Origin: Candidatus Thiodiazotropha sp. (ex Codakia rugifera)
GTDB taxonomy: Bacteria > Pseudomonadota > Gammaproteobacteria > Chromatiales > Chromatiaceae
DNA: 64,000 nt
Direction of reading: 5' to 3'
Assembly: GCA_025656675.1 (NCBI GenBank)
Contig: JAHXHN010000001.1
Coordinates: 835,501 to 899,500 of the forward strand
Part shown: positions 45,095 to 54,454 of the stretch, in pieces
Numbering within the stretch: the stretch's first letter is position 1
Layout: every line of letters starts with the position of its first letter
The notes under the pieces: generated by a model
What the model was told of the DNA's origin: nothing
Database searches by the model: none
Seen by the model: only the letters and a program-made list of their open reading frames with translations
Program-made: the position numbers and the translations under genes

Positions 45095-46666
45095 TTACCA
45101 GTGCACAATGACCAGCACCGTTGCCAGTGTCACCAGGATCAGGCTGTAGATCCGGTAGTCCTGCCAGCGGGCGAGTAGCGGCTGTCGCTCCATCGTATCC
45201 GTACTGAACGTGAAGCGGCGCACCTGGTCTCGTATCGGGGGATCGCTCAGCAGGCTGGCAATGACAAAGATCATGCTGGATATCAGTGCCAGCAGGCCTG
45301 CGACGATCGTGAAATGCAGCGACAGCAGGTCGGTCAGTGAAAAAACGAAAAGCAGTGCGGATACCAGATGGCCGCCGAGCAACGTGGCTAAGGCGCCCGT
45401 GGCGCTGGCGCGACGCCAGAACAGTCCCAGCATGAACACCACGGCAACCGGTGGCACCAGATAGGCCAGCGCCGATTGCAGGTAGTGGAAAAGCCCGGGG
45501 AAACTGGCGACCATTGGAGAGATCGATGCAGCGAGGAACATGAACAGTACGATGAATCCACGCCCGGTCCAGACGACACGCCTTGCCGACCAGCCGCGCC
45601 GCTCCGGTCGCAGGAAGTCCATCGTCAGCAATGCAGATGCGGCGTTCAGTGTCGAATCGATGCTGGACATGATCGCGGCCAGCAGTCCCGCCATCACCAG
45701 CCCAACCAGCCCTGCCGGTAACAGAGTGGTGACCAGGGCCGGGAAGACGGCATCGCCGTTTTCCAATTCTGGAAGAAACACCCCGGCCATGACGCCGGGT
45801 AAGACCATGATGTAGAGCACGGGCAGTTTCAGAAAACCGGCAAACAGCACACCCCAGCGTGCGTGCGCGATACTGCGCGCACCCAGAACCCGCTGCACAA
45901 TGAACTGGTTGGTACACCAGAAATAGAAGCCGAGTATCGGGACACCGACCAGCGTACCCAGCCAGGGCAGGTTGGGATCATCCAGCGGCAACATCAGTGA
46001 AAGACTGTCATCAGGTGTGGCATCGACGAGGTTGGCCCATGAGAAATCCAGTTGGCCAAAGCTCAGGTAGGCCACCATACATGATCCGATCAGCAGCACC
46101 ACGGCCTGCAATACATCGGTGTAGACCACTGCGGCAAGGCCACCCGCCGCGGTATAGAGGCCAGCAAGCAAAGCCAATCCGAGGCAGGCCGTGAACAGAT
46201 CAATATCCGGGTAGAACACCTGCAGCACGATGGCACCGGCGAACAGCGTGCCTGCGGTATCCACGATCACATTGGAAAACAGCGTCAGCGCGGAGAAATA
46301 GAGACGTGAGCGGCGATCAAAGCGCCGTTCAAGAAACTCCGGCACGGTTGTGATGCGTGCATTGAGATAGTAGGGGATAAAAAAAACCGCGAAGAATACC
46401 AGCACAAATGCGGCCATCCATTCATAGTTGGAGACGGCGATGCCCCAGGTGTAGGCTGCACCCGAAAGCCCGATCAGTGTTGTGCTTGAGATATTGGAGG
46501 CAAACAGTGAAAAACCGATCGGCACCCAACCCAGCCTTCGACCGGCGAGGAAGAGATCCTCTCCGCTGTGAGTGCGTCGCGCCATACGCAGACCGATAAA
46601 GATCACCAGGACCAGATAGGCCAGGATGACGACCAGGTCTATGGTACTCAATGAAGGGGCGAGCAT
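45095..46666 (-). CDS. Sodium/solute symporter (SSS family)
   Basis: A 523-residue inner-membrane protein of the sodium:solute symporter (SGLT-like) family with about 13-14 membrane segments. Family features are an N-terminal DLVVILAYLVLVIFIGL helix, SLFASNISSTTLIGLSGAAY (about residues 53-72), the middle segment TAAGGLAAVVYTDVLQAV, and the sodium-site helix GLLAAIMSSIDSTLNAASALL. Substrates range from sugars to proline and pantothenate; none can be named. Base composition is clearly more GC-rich than the neighbours (39 of 60 in 45841-45900), and it sits between two copies of an esterase gene, so it was probably acquired. Confidence 0.9.
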   Translation of the reverse strand: MLAPSLSTIDLVVILAYLVLVIFIGLRMARRTHSGEDLFLAGRRLGWVPIGFSLFASNISSTTLIGLSGAAYTWGIAVSNYEWMAAFVLVFFAVFFIPYYLNARITTVPEFLERRFDRRSRLYFSALTLFSNVIVDTAGTLFAGAIVLQVFYPDIDLFTACLGLALLAGLYTAAGGLAAVVYTDVLQAVVLLIGSCMVAYLSFGQLDFSWANLVDATPDDSLSLMLPLDDPNLPWLGTLVGVPILGFYFWCTNQFIVQRVLGARSIAHARWGVLFAGFLKLPVLYIMVLPGVMAGVFLPELENGDAVFPALVTTLLPAGLVGLVMAGLLAAIMSSIDSTLNAASALLTMDFLRPERRGWSARRVVWTGRGFIVLFMFLAASISPMVASFPGLFHYLQSALAYLVPPVAVVFMLGLFWRRASATGALATLLGGHLVSALLFVFSLTDLLSLHFTIVAGLLALISSMIFVIASLLSDPPIRDQVRRFTFSTDTMERQPLLARWQDYRIYSLILVTLATVLVIVHW

Positions 46667-46943
46667 GGTGGAAAATACATCCTGTTGTCTACATCAATCA
46701 TTGGTAATCCGCTACCCGCATGACCCGAGTGCGATTGAATCCTTCGTGGTTTTGTTCCCTGCCGCTGGCAGCATAATATGATGGTGTGTACAAGCATATC
46801 CATAATTGTCCAGACGTAGGGTATTGATCTACAAACTGATATTTCAACCAAGTATCACCTGACTCCTCCGAAAGGGTGTTTCTGGACACTATCTGCACTG
46901 ACTGCGATGATCAGCGCCAAAATAGTATTTTAGAGGTTTTAGC

Positions 46944-47531
46944 GTGATCGTCTATCTCCATGGACTCAATAGCGCAGGCAGTTCGGGTAAGGCTGCAACA
47001 CTGCGGGAATTGCTTCCATCCATACCGGTCGTCAGTCCGACCTATCCGGCCCATCTTGCCGGACAGGCCATAGCGCAGTTGACTCAAGAACTGTCACGTT
47101 TGTTTCAGGAAGAGGGCAATGCGGCTGTACCCCGTGTCCTGGTCGGGAGTTCCATGGGCGGATTCTATGGTGCCTGGTTGGCGGGTCGATTGGGTTTCCA
47201 GCATTTGGTGATGATCAACCCGGCCCTACAACCCTGGCAACTGCTGAAACAGGTGGTCGGCTGGCAATTCAATCAGGCATTGGATGAACGCTACTACCTC
47301 TCCTCAGAGATGGTTGCTGCAACCCGAACCTACGCAATGAAACCGATGCCAGGCGAACCACCGACCACCTTGTTGCTCGATAAGGGTGACGAGTTGATCG
47401 ACTATCGGATTGCCGCAGAGCGCTATGCAGGGATTGGTGAGGTGCACTGCTTTGAGGGAGGGAGCCATACTTTTGAACATATGGACCAGGCAGCGACAAT
47501 CATTGATCAATTACATCGGGGGCTAGAATAG
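46944..47531 (+). CDS. yqiA: YqiA-family alpha/beta-hydrolase esterase
   Basis: A 195-residue cytosolic alpha/beta hydrolase. IVYLHGLNSAGSSGKAATL opens the protein; the nucleophile elbow is GSSMGGFYG (Ser about residue 72), and the Asp and His candidates lie in LLDKGDELIDY and GGSHTFEH. E. coli YqiA is an esterase on short acyl esters; the native substrate is unknown. The start is a GTG, also conserved in the truncated copy at 44640. It is the intact member of the duplicated pair. Confidence 0.9.
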   Translation: MIVYLHGLNSAGSSGKAATLRELLPSIPVVSPTYPAHLAGQAIAQLTQELSRLFQEEGNAAVPRVLVGSSMGGFYGAWLAGRLGFQHLVMINPALQPWQLLKQVVGWQFNQALDERYYLSSEMVAATRTYAMKPMPGEPPTTLLLDKGDELIDYRIAAERYAGIGEVHCFEGGSHTFEHMDQAATIIDQLHRGLE

Positions 47532-47615
47532 GGTACTACTTAGTACTCCATCAAGCTGAATTGAGAATGCTCCGGTGAGGCCTTCTGCACCGTTTTCGAT
47601 CAGCGGTTACAGCAA

Positions 47616-49892
47616 CTACTCCTCGTGAGGTTCACTGAATGAACAATCCTTTTGCGGGCAGACCTTCTCCGTGCCCCTTTTCTTGGTGGTCTTGATTGTC
47701 AATACCGGCCAGCCGCAATTGGGACAGGGTTCAGCGACAGGTTCGTTCCATACGGCATAGTCGCAATCCGGATAGGTGGAGCAGGAGTAGAAGATCTTGC
47801 CCCTTCGTGATTTCCGCTTCAGCAGGTTGCCTTTATGGCATTTTGGGCAGCTGACACCTGTGTCTTCGGGCTTCTCCAATGGTTCGATATAGCGGCACTT
47901 GGGATAGCTCGAACAGCCGATGAATTTCCCGTAGCGGCCACGCTTTATCACTAATTCGGAATTGCATTCAGGACAGCTCCGTCCCTCCACAACCTCCGGC
48001 TCCTCTTTTTCACTGGAATCCGCATTCAGATCACGTGTGTAGTCACAGGTAGGGTAGTTGGTGCAGCCGATAAAACGTCCGTGACGACCCAGGCGAATAG
48101 AGAGCTGCTCGCCACATGTGGGACATTTCTCATCCAAGGCTTCATGGGTGACGTCACTTCGCTTGACATTCTCCTGGGTATGGTCGATCTGATCCTTGAA
48201 TGGTCCCCAGAATTTACTCAGCAAGGGTACCCAATCCTCTTCACCACGAGATACTGCGTCCAGTTCATCTTCCAGGTTGGCGGTGAAATCGTAGTCGACA
48301 TAGCGGGTGAAGTACTCTGTCAGAAACTTGTTGACCACACGTCCCACATCGGTGGGTTTGAAGCGCTTTTTATCGAGCACGACATATTCCCGGTCCTGCA
48401 GCGTGGAGATGATGGAGGCGTAGGTCGAAGGGCGACCAATACCATACTCTTCCAAGGCCTTTACCAGGCTGGCCTCACTGTAGCGCGGTGGTGGCTCGGT
48501 AAAGTGTTGCTCGGGCCGGATAGCCGTCAAGGGTAATACCTCGCCCTCTGCCATTGGTGGCAACAGCTTCTCATCGCTGTCGCTCTTGGCACCATCATCC
48601 AGCCCTTCCTGATAGACGGCAATGAACCCGGGCTTGGCAATGACCGAGCCATTGGCCCGGAACAGGTTTCCTTCACCACATTGCAGATCGGCCGCCACGG
48701 TATGAATCGTGGCATGAATCATCTGGCAGGCTACTGAGCGCTTCCATATCAGCTCATAGAGCTTGGCCTGATCTTTGGTCAGGTGATTTTTGATCTCGTC
48801 CGGAACACGTAATACAGAGGTTGGGCGTACAGCCTCATGGGCTTCCTGGGCATTTTTTGCCTTGGTTTTGAAGTGGCGCACATTGCTTGGGAGCTGTTGG
48901 GCACCATAGCGCTGTGTGATGAGGTCGCGAATTTCGGCAGTTGCCTCATCGGCCAGATGGACAGAGTCGGTACGCATATAGGTAATGAGACCTACGGTCC
49001 CTTGACCGACATCAACGCCCTCGTAAAGTTGTTGGGCAGTACGCATGGTACGCTGGGTTGTAAAGCCTAACTTGCGGGCCGCTTCCTGCTGCAGGGTCGA
49101 TGTGGTGAACGGGGGGGCTGGATTACGTTTTCGTTGCTTTTTCTCGACCTTGATGATCAGTAAACCATCACTACCCGCTTCCAGTAATGATTTTTCAGCT
49201 TCTTGGGCCGTTGCCTGATCGGTAATACTGAATTTTTCGAGCTTGTTACCCCGGTAGTGAGTGAGTCTGGCCGAGAAACGTTGATTATCTTTGCTTGAAT
49301 CCGCCTCAATGGTCCAGAATTCTTCTGCCTTGAAGGCCTCAATCTCCAGTTCTCGTTCAACAATCATCCGCAGTGCAGGACTTTGCACACGCCCGGCTGA
49401 GAGGCCTCTGCGGACCTTCTTCCAAAGCAGTGGTGAGAGATTGAAACCAACCAGGTAATCGAGGGCACGGCGTGCCTGCTGAGCATCCACCAAGTGATGA
49501 GACAGTTCACGGGGATTTGCGATGGCGTCATTGACCGCTTTTTTGGTGATTTCGTTGAACACCACCCGGTAGACCGGTTTATCCTTGAGTTTACCCCGTT
49601 GCTTAAGCAATTCAGAGAGGTGCCAGGAGATGGCTTCCCCTTCCCGGTCCGGATCAGTCGCGAGATAGAGGGCATCTGATCGCTTCAGGGCCTTGGTGAT
49701 GGCCTGCACATGGCGATCATTTCGCTCGATGACCTGGTATTTCATGGCGAATGCCTTATCCGGGTCGACTGCCCCTTCTTTGGGTATCAGGTCCCGCACA
49801 TGGCCATAGGATGCCAGTACCTCAAAGCTGCCGCCGAGGTATTTTTTAATGGTTTTCGCCTTTGCTGGCGATTCTACAATTACCAGGTTCAT
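47616..49892 (-). CDS. topA: DNA topoisomerase I
   Basis: A 758-residue type IA topoisomerase that relaxes negative supercoils. The Toprim acidic residues are in VIVESPAKAKTIKKYLG and DPDREGEAISWHL, and the catalytic tyrosine is Tyr305 in GLITYMRTDS. The C terminus (about 590-758) has four Zn-ribbon modules, with cysteine pairs such as CPTCG, CPECN, CPKCH and CPNCG. It is shorter than E. coli TopA (865), lacking part of the C-terminal ribbon region. A strong terminator separates it from smg, so it has its own promoter. Confidence 0.97.
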   Translation of the reverse strand: MNLVIVESPAKAKTIKKYLGGSFEVLASYGHVRDLIPKEGAVDPDKAFAMKYQVIERNDRHVQAITKALKRSDALYLATDPDREGEAISWHLSELLKQRGKLKDKPVYRVVFNEITKKAVNDAIANPRELSHHLVDAQQARRALDYLVGFNLSPLLWKKVRRGLSAGRVQSPALRMIVERELEIEAFKAEEFWTIEADSSKDNQRFSARLTHYRGNKLEKFSITDQATAQEAEKSLLEAGSDGLLIIKVEKKQRKRNPAPPFTTSTLQQEAARKLGFTTQRTMRTAQQLYEGVDVGQGTVGLITYMRTDSVHLADEATAEIRDLITQRYGAQQLPSNVRHFKTKAKNAQEAHEAVRPTSVLRVPDEIKNHLTKDQAKLYELIWKRSVACQMIHATIHTVAADLQCGEGNLFRANGSVIAKPGFIAVYQEGLDDGAKSDSDEKLLPPMAEGEVLPLTAIRPEQHFTEPPPRYSEASLVKALEEYGIGRPSTYASIISTLQDREYVVLDKKRFKPTDVGRVVNKFLTEYFTRYVDYDFTANLEDELDAVSRGEEDWVPLLSKFWGPFKDQIDHTQENVKRSDVTHEALDEKCPTCGEQLSIRLGRHGRFIGCTNYPTCDYTRDLNADSSEKEEPEVVEGRSCPECNSELVIKRGRYGKFIGCSSYPKCRYIEPLEKPEDTGVSCPKCHKGNLLKRKSRRGKIFYSCSTYPDCDYAVWNEPVAEPCPNCGWPVLTIKTTKKRGTEKVCPQKDCSFSEPHEE

Positions 49893-49914
49893 CAGGTTTT
49901 GGTCGTTTCAATAG

Positions 49915-49943
49915 AAAAACGCGGGACAGTGAAACGTCCCGCG
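49915..49943 (-). terminator. Rho-independent terminator after smg
   Basis: On the minus strand an eight-base stem CGCGGGAC/GTCCCGCG (arms 49943-49936 and 49927-49920, eight-base loop) is followed by five T residues. It starts 36 bases after the smg stop, ending the LysM-dprA-smg transcript before topA. Confidence 0.9.
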
Positions 49944-49978
49944 CTAAAGAAATCAAGTGTTTTTAATGTTTACAGCTA

Positions 49979-50455
49979 CTAATGCAGAAATACCGGAACT
50001 TCGTTGTAGACCATATCCTCCATGCGGGCAAATGCCGCTTCCTGGCCGGGTTGGTTCATCAGTACCAACAGAATGATCCATTTCAACTCCTCTTCCGTAA
50101 TGATCGCGGTATCGAGCGCCAATGCCCGGTCGATGACCAGTTCCCGTGCGGTCATTGTGAGGATATCGTTCTGCTCCAGGAACAGCAGCAGGCCACGGGA
50201 ATCCACATCCAGACGCGATATCTCTTCATCGGTGAAGATCCGCAGTGAGTGAGATTGATCAGCTTCCCCATGTTGTGTCTGGGCATTGTCGGCGAGTTCA
50301 TCCAGCCAGTCGAAGGCTTTATTGATCTCGCTTGATGGGAAGCCGGCTTGTATCAACTCATCACGAAGTTCGTGTTGATCTGAAGGGGGAGCGTGTTCAC
50401 CGTCCATGTAGTTTTCATAAAGGTAGATCAGAATGTCGACCACGTTTTCGTTCAT
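49979..50455 (-). CDS. smg: Smg family protein (DUF494)
   Basis: A 158-residue all-helical protein of the Smg/DUF494 family, encoded next to dprA in many gammaproteobacteria. NENVVDILIYLYENYMDGE at the start and ELKWIILLVLMNQPGQEAAF near the end are family hallmarks. Function is unknown; it is usually found in the dprA-smg-topA order, as here. A GGGAGAGAGAG precedes the ATG by three bases. Confidence 0.95.
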   Translation of the reverse strand: MNENVVDILIYLYENYMDGEHAPPSDQHELRDELIQAGFPSSEINKAFDWLDELADNAQTQHGEADQSHSLRIFTDEEISRLDVDSRGLLLFLEQNDILTMTARELVIDRALALDTAIITEEELKWIILLVLMNQPGQEAAFARMEDMVYNEVPVFLH

Positions 50456-50472
50456 GTGCTCTCTCTCCCGCT

Positions 50473-51612
50473 TTAACGGGATGCCAATGTGTCTGTGCGG
50501 CAGTAGTAGCCGCCGGGAGCCGATGATACATGACCTTCAAGCTCGAGCAACAGCAGCATGGACGAAACTGCCTCTGCGGTCAAACCGGTTCGGGTGATTA
50601 ATTCGTCAACTGAGATCGGATCATAGCCCAATGCCTGGTGTAGCAGGGCATACTCAGGGTCATTTTTCTCTGCATCCTGATCCACTATTTGTTCAGACGG
50701 TGTGATCGGCGATTGTAAACTAGCGAATAGGGCGCCCAACTCCTCAATGATATCCTGAGCCGACTCGACCAGTTTTGCGCCCTGTCTGATCAGTGCATGG
50801 CAGCCCCGCGCCTGTGGATTGTGTATGGAACCTGGAATGGCGAATACCTCTCGACCCTGTTCCGAGGAGAGTCTTGCCGTGATCAGAGAACCACTCTGCA
50901 GTGTCGCTTCTACGACCAATGTGCCTAGAGCGAGGCCGCTGATAATACGGTTGCGACGGGGGAAATTCTCTGGTCTTGCCTGAGTGCCAGGTGGAAATTC
51001 ACTGATTAAAAGTGCGCTTTGGGCGATTTCATGTGCCAGATCCCGATGACTTCCTGGATAGATACGATCAAGCCCGGTGCCCATCACCGCGATCGTGGAG
51101 CCACTTTTCAGTGCACCGGTATGGGCAGCGCCGTCGATACCCTGGGCCAGTCCGCTGGTAATGCAAAGTCCGGCGCCGGCCAGACAGCGGGCAAATTCGC
51201 GTGCATTGTCGAGACCGGTGGTCGTTGGGTTGCGACTGCCGACAATGGCCAACTGAGGCCGGTGGAGTAACGCCCTGTCCCCCATCAGAAAGAGCAGAGG
51301 AGGGGGAGTGTCGGTCTGTCGCAGCAGATGGGGATAGTCTTTGTCCGTTAAGGTGATCAGTTGATGCCCGGGCTGCTCCAGCCAGGCCAGAGAGGGTTGG
51401 ATGGCCTTCCGGTCTTGAGCCAATAGCGCATTGATGGCAGGTTGGGGGATGCCGATTTCTGCGAGTTCCTTGCGGCTGGCACTGAGGATCGCTAGAGGGT
51501 TTTCAAACCGGCTCAGCAGACGCTGGAAATAGCGGCTTCCGATACCGGAAGCCTGGCTGACCAGCAGCCAGGCCTCCATGTCGGAAGCGGGGGACGCAAA
51601 GGTACCATCCAT
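50473..51612 (-). CDS. dprA: DNA processing/transformation protein DprA
   Basis: A 379-residue single-strand DNA-binding protein that loads RecA during natural transformation. An N-terminal helical domain is followed by the Rossmann-like core with GSRNPTTTGLDNAREF, GLAQGIDGAAHTGAL, VMGTGLDRIYPGSH, and a C-terminal winged-helix (about 310-375) with ELITRTGLTAEAVSSMLLLLELEG. I start at 51612 (MDGTFA), 25 bases after the LysM gene stops; the open frame extends upstream but overlaps that gene. Together with PilU it is compatible with transformation ability, not proof of it. Confidence 0.95.
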   Translation of the reverse strand: MDGTFASPASDMEAWLLVSQASGIGSRYFQRLLSRFENPLAILSASRKELAEIGIPQPAINALLAQDRKAIQPSLAWLEQPGHQLITLTDKDYPHLLRQTDTPPPLLFLMGDRALLHRPQLAIVGSRNPTTTGLDNAREFARCLAGAGLCITSGLAQGIDGAAHTGALKSGSTIAVMGTGLDRIYPGSHRDLAHEIAQSALLISEFPPGTQARPENFPRRNRIISGLALGTLVVEATLQSGSLITARLSSEQGREVFAIPGSIHNPQARGCHALIRQGAKLVESAQDIIEELGALFASLQSPITPSEQIVDQDAEKNDPEYALLHQALGYDPISVDELITRTGLTAEAVSSMLLLLELEGHVSSAPGGYYCRTDTLASR

Positions 51613-51637
51613 GATACTTGGGCAGACTGAGTCTGGC

Positions 51638-52672
51638 TCAGCCTTCGGGTGGGCGCACCCAGTCAAGTACATGCAGGGCCTTTGTGGCATCCATGACGAG
51701 TGCGAAACTGACCTTCTCAAAGGTACGAAAGACCATCAGGTGACCGGCTTTTTCCAATGGTAGAGTGACTTTCTCACCCCGTCCTTTGACGATATCGCGT
51801 ACTTCATAGCCACCCTGCAGTATCTGCAGGACATGTCCTGGTTCAAGGCCGGCGTTGGCGCCTTTGTTAAGCACCACGACATTATATTGGCCTATCTGTG
51901 TGACGCCGTTGAGTACTGAAATAATGCGCCCTTCGATGGGGGTGTCCGGTACCCGTGGTTGAAAATCGATCAGTGGTTCATCCTGCTTGGCCTTGATCAG
52001 GCGGTCACCGATAATAGCCTCCATCTCAGATGACGAGATCAGCAGCTTAGCCGGGTCGCCGGTTCGCTTGAGATCGGACGTGCCTACATAGAGGGCTTCA
52101 TAGCCGAGAATCTCACCTGTATCAGGATCTTTGTAGGGCTTTTCAGGTCTAACCACCGCATATTGAGTAGGGTTTGCATCCATTATGCTACGTGCGTAGT
52201 AGCTGATACCGGCTCCACCGACAATGTGGTCATCCAGGAAATGGACGATATAGGGTGCCTTTTCCAATTCCTCTTCATCGACCACATAGGGGCGGGTGAG
52301 AAATGGGGCAATGGCGTCTATCGGAATAGTCGGTATAGCCTGGTCCAGGGGTGTTGCGCGGATACGGGGTGAAAGTCTGTTTTTACGATCCAGCCTAAGC
52401 ACCGGCTGACCGTCACGGTAGGTCAGAACAATTTCGTCACCCGGGTAGATCAGGTGCGGGTTTTCGATTTGCGGATTGACATACCAGACTTCCGGCCAGA
52501 GCCAGGCATCACGTAAAAACATCGATGAGATGTCCCACAGCGTATCGCCCTTCACCACGGTATAGCGTTCCGGGTGAGAGGGATTGAGAGCGACAGGCCC
52601 TGCCGCAAGCGTTGCAAAGGAGAACAGCAGGCCGCTGATGACTCCGATGAGTTTATTGTTAAGATATGACAT
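51638..52672 (-). CDS. LysM peptidoglycan-binding domain protein
   Basis: A 344-residue exported protein. A signal peptide (1-23, ending LAAGP) is followed by one LysM domain (about 34-84, with RYTVVKGDTLWDISSMFL and NPHLIYPGDEIVL). The rest is a conserved all-beta region typical of this gene, with two further beta-modules near 130-220 and 245-330. It is found upstream of dprA in many gammaproteobacteria; its role is unknown, presumably cell-wall associated. A GGGAA ribosome binding site precedes the ATG. It diverges from def. Confidence 0.9.
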   Translation of the reverse strand: MSYLNNKLIGVISGLLFSFATLAAGPVALNPSHPERYTVVKGDTLWDISSMFLRDAWLWPEVWYVNPQIENPHLIYPGDEIVLTYRDGQPVLRLDRKNRLSPRIRATPLDQAIPTIPIDAIAPFLTRPYVVDEEELEKAPYIVHFLDDHIVGGAGISYYARSIMDANPTQYAVVRPEKPYKDPDTGEILGYEALYVGTSDLKRTGDPAKLLISSSEMEAIIGDRLIKAKQDEPLIDFQPRVPDTPIEGRIISVLNGVTQIGQYNVVVLNKGANAGLEPGHVLQILQGGYEVRDIVKGRGEKVTLPLEKAGHLMVFRTFEKVSFALVMDATKALHVLDWVRPPEG

Positions 52673-52867
52673 GACTATTCCCTTGGGTACGAAGCGGAAA
52701 TTCTTCGGCTTGGCGCGAGATCAATGCCGGAGGTTATCCCTCGTGAAATGACCGGTTCTTTTCTCGATTTTGACGCTAAAAGAGTATAGGACACTACACT
52801 AGTTTCCAGTATGATCATAATGTTAGCGCAATTTCTTGCATTTGTACTATAGATTTTGGAAAAACAG

Positions 52868-53401
52868 ATGGCGATTCTAGACATACTCCATTTTCCCGAT
52901 CCTCGACTGCGCAACAAGGCTAAGCCAGTTGCGCAGGTCGACGACTCTATACGTCGGCTGATTGATGATATGCTTGAGACAATGTATCAAGCGCCGGGTA
53001 TTGGGCTTGCTGCAACTCAGGTAAATGTGGCCAAACGGGTGGTTGTGATAGACCTTTCCGAAGAGAAGGATCAGCCGCTTTGTCTGATCAATCCGGAGAT
53101 CCTGGAAAAGGATGGTGAAGAGCAGATGGAAGAGGGTTGCCTCTCTGTGCCGGGTGTCTATGAGATGGTGAAACGAGCCAACCATATCCGTCTGCGGGCG
53201 CTCGGCCGGGACGGGAACGCCTTTGAGATGGAAGCTGACGAATTGCTGGCTGTCTGCATTCAGCATGAACTGGATCACCTGGAAGGTAAATTATTCGTGG
53301 ACTATCTCTCCAGTCTGAAGCGCCAGCGCATCCGCAAGAAACTGGAGAAAGAGAGCCGTCAGCAAGATACACCGCAAGCGAGCGCTCACCAGGTTATCTG
53401 A
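52868..53401 (+). CDS. def: Peptide deformylase
   Basis: A 177-residue metalloenzyme removing the N-formyl group from new proteins. All three motifs are intact: [17 protein letters not shown] with the metal Cys, and QHELDHLEG with the two metal His and catalytic Glu. I start at the ATG at 52868 ([15 protein letters not shown]); the open frame before it is a shadow. fmt follows 114 bases later, the usual def-fmt order. Confidence 0.97.
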   Translation: MAILDILHFPDPRLRNKAKPVAQVDDSIRRLIDDMLETMYQAPGIGLAATQVNVAKRVVVIDLSEEKDQPLCLINPEILEKDGEEQMEEGCLSVPGVYEMVKRANHIRLRALGRDGNAFEMEADELLAVCIQHELDHLEGKLFVDYLSSLKRQRIRKKLEKESRQQDTPQASAHQVI

Positions 53402-53515
53402 TTGTCTTGTGGAGTCCTGCCTTGGTCCAATCTTCATCCGTCATTGCAGGTTTGTCTGAGACTTCGTTCCCAAACCGGCCAACTACCTGTCATGAGAGTT
53501 TCTGGATAACATCTA

Positions 53516-54454
53516 ATGTCTGAACCCCTGAAGATCATTTTTGCCGGTACACCAGAGTTTGCGGCAACCGCCCTTGCAGCCCTATTGACCACTCAACACA
53601 CAGTGGTGGCTGTCTACACTCAGCCTGATCGTCCAGCCGGTCGAGGCAGAAAAGTACAATTAAGCCCGGTCAAACAGCTGGCATTGGAAAACGGTATTGA
53701 GGTACGTCAGCCACAGACGCTTAAGGCGGTGGAGGCGCAACAAGCACTCGCGGCGCTGGATGCCGATCTGATGGTTGTGGTTGCTTATGGATTGTTACTG
53801 CCGCAAGTGGTGCTGGATGCACCGCGGTTGGGTTGTATTAATATTCACGCATCCCTACTGCCCCGCTGGCGTGGTGCAGCGCCGATCCAACGGGCCATAT
53901 TAGCCGGTGACAGGGAGAGTGGCGTAACCATCATGCAGATGGAAGCGGGCCTCGATACAGGACCTATGCTATACACGCTGAAGACGCCGATTGAGGGCGA
54001 TGACACGGGGGGTAGCCTGCATGACCGCCTGGCTGGATTGGGCGCTCAGGCGTTGTTGGCCTCACTGCCGGGTCTGGCTGATGGGACGTTACAGGCCGAA
54101 CCTCAGCTTGATAAACTGGCCAATTACGCCTCAAAACTCGATAAGCAGGAAGCGATGATTGACTGGTCGCAGCCTGCAGAGATGATTGATCGGCAGGTAC
54201 GTGCCTTCAATCCCTGGCCGGTGGCTCAGTGCCGTTATGGTGACAAAGTGATGCGTATCTGGTGTAGCCAACTTCTATCAGGAGAGCATTTAGCTGAACC
54301 AGGCCAGGTCATATTAAGCGGGAAATCGGGTATCGATGTGGCGACAGGACAAGGTGTGTTGCGCATCACCCAATTACAGATGCCTGGCAAGCGAGCCATG
54401 TCTGCAGCGGATTTTCTGAATGCCCACTCACTGGATGATGTGGTGTTGAGCTGA
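53516..54454 (+). CDS. fmt: Methionyl-tRNA formyltransferase
   Basis: A 312-residue enzyme formylating initiator Met-tRNA. The N-terminal formyltransferase domain has INIHASLLPRWRGAAPIQRAI with the catalytic Asn/His, and QMEAGLDTGPML; the C-terminal OB-like domain covers about 208-312. The stop overlaps the rsmB start by one base (TGATG). Confidence 0.97.
   Translation: MSEPLKIIFAGTPEFAATALAALLTTQHTVVAVYTQPDRPAGRGRKVQLSPVKQLALENGIEVRQPQTLKAVEAQQALAALDADLMVVVAYGLLLPQVVLDAPRLGCINIHASLLPRWRGAAPIQRAILAGDRESGVTIMQMEAGLDTGPMLYTLKTPIEGDDTGGSLHDRLAGLGAQALLASLPGLADGTLQAEPQLDKLANYASKLDKQEAMIDWSQPAEMIDRQVRAFNPWPVAQCRYGDKVMRIWCSQLLSGEHLAEPGQVILSGKSGIDVATGQGVLRITQLQMPGKRAMSAADFLNAHSLDDVVLS

Noticed and set aside
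45006-45917. 303-codon open frame on the minus strand inside the symporter gene region
   Set aside because: It overlaps the C-terminal half of the symporter gene in another frame, has an Arg/Gly/His-rich composition typical of GC-rich shadow frames, and no recognisable domain.
48081-48536. 151-codon frame antisense to topA
   Set aside because: No start signal or domain; the topA zinc-ribbon region on the other strand explains it.
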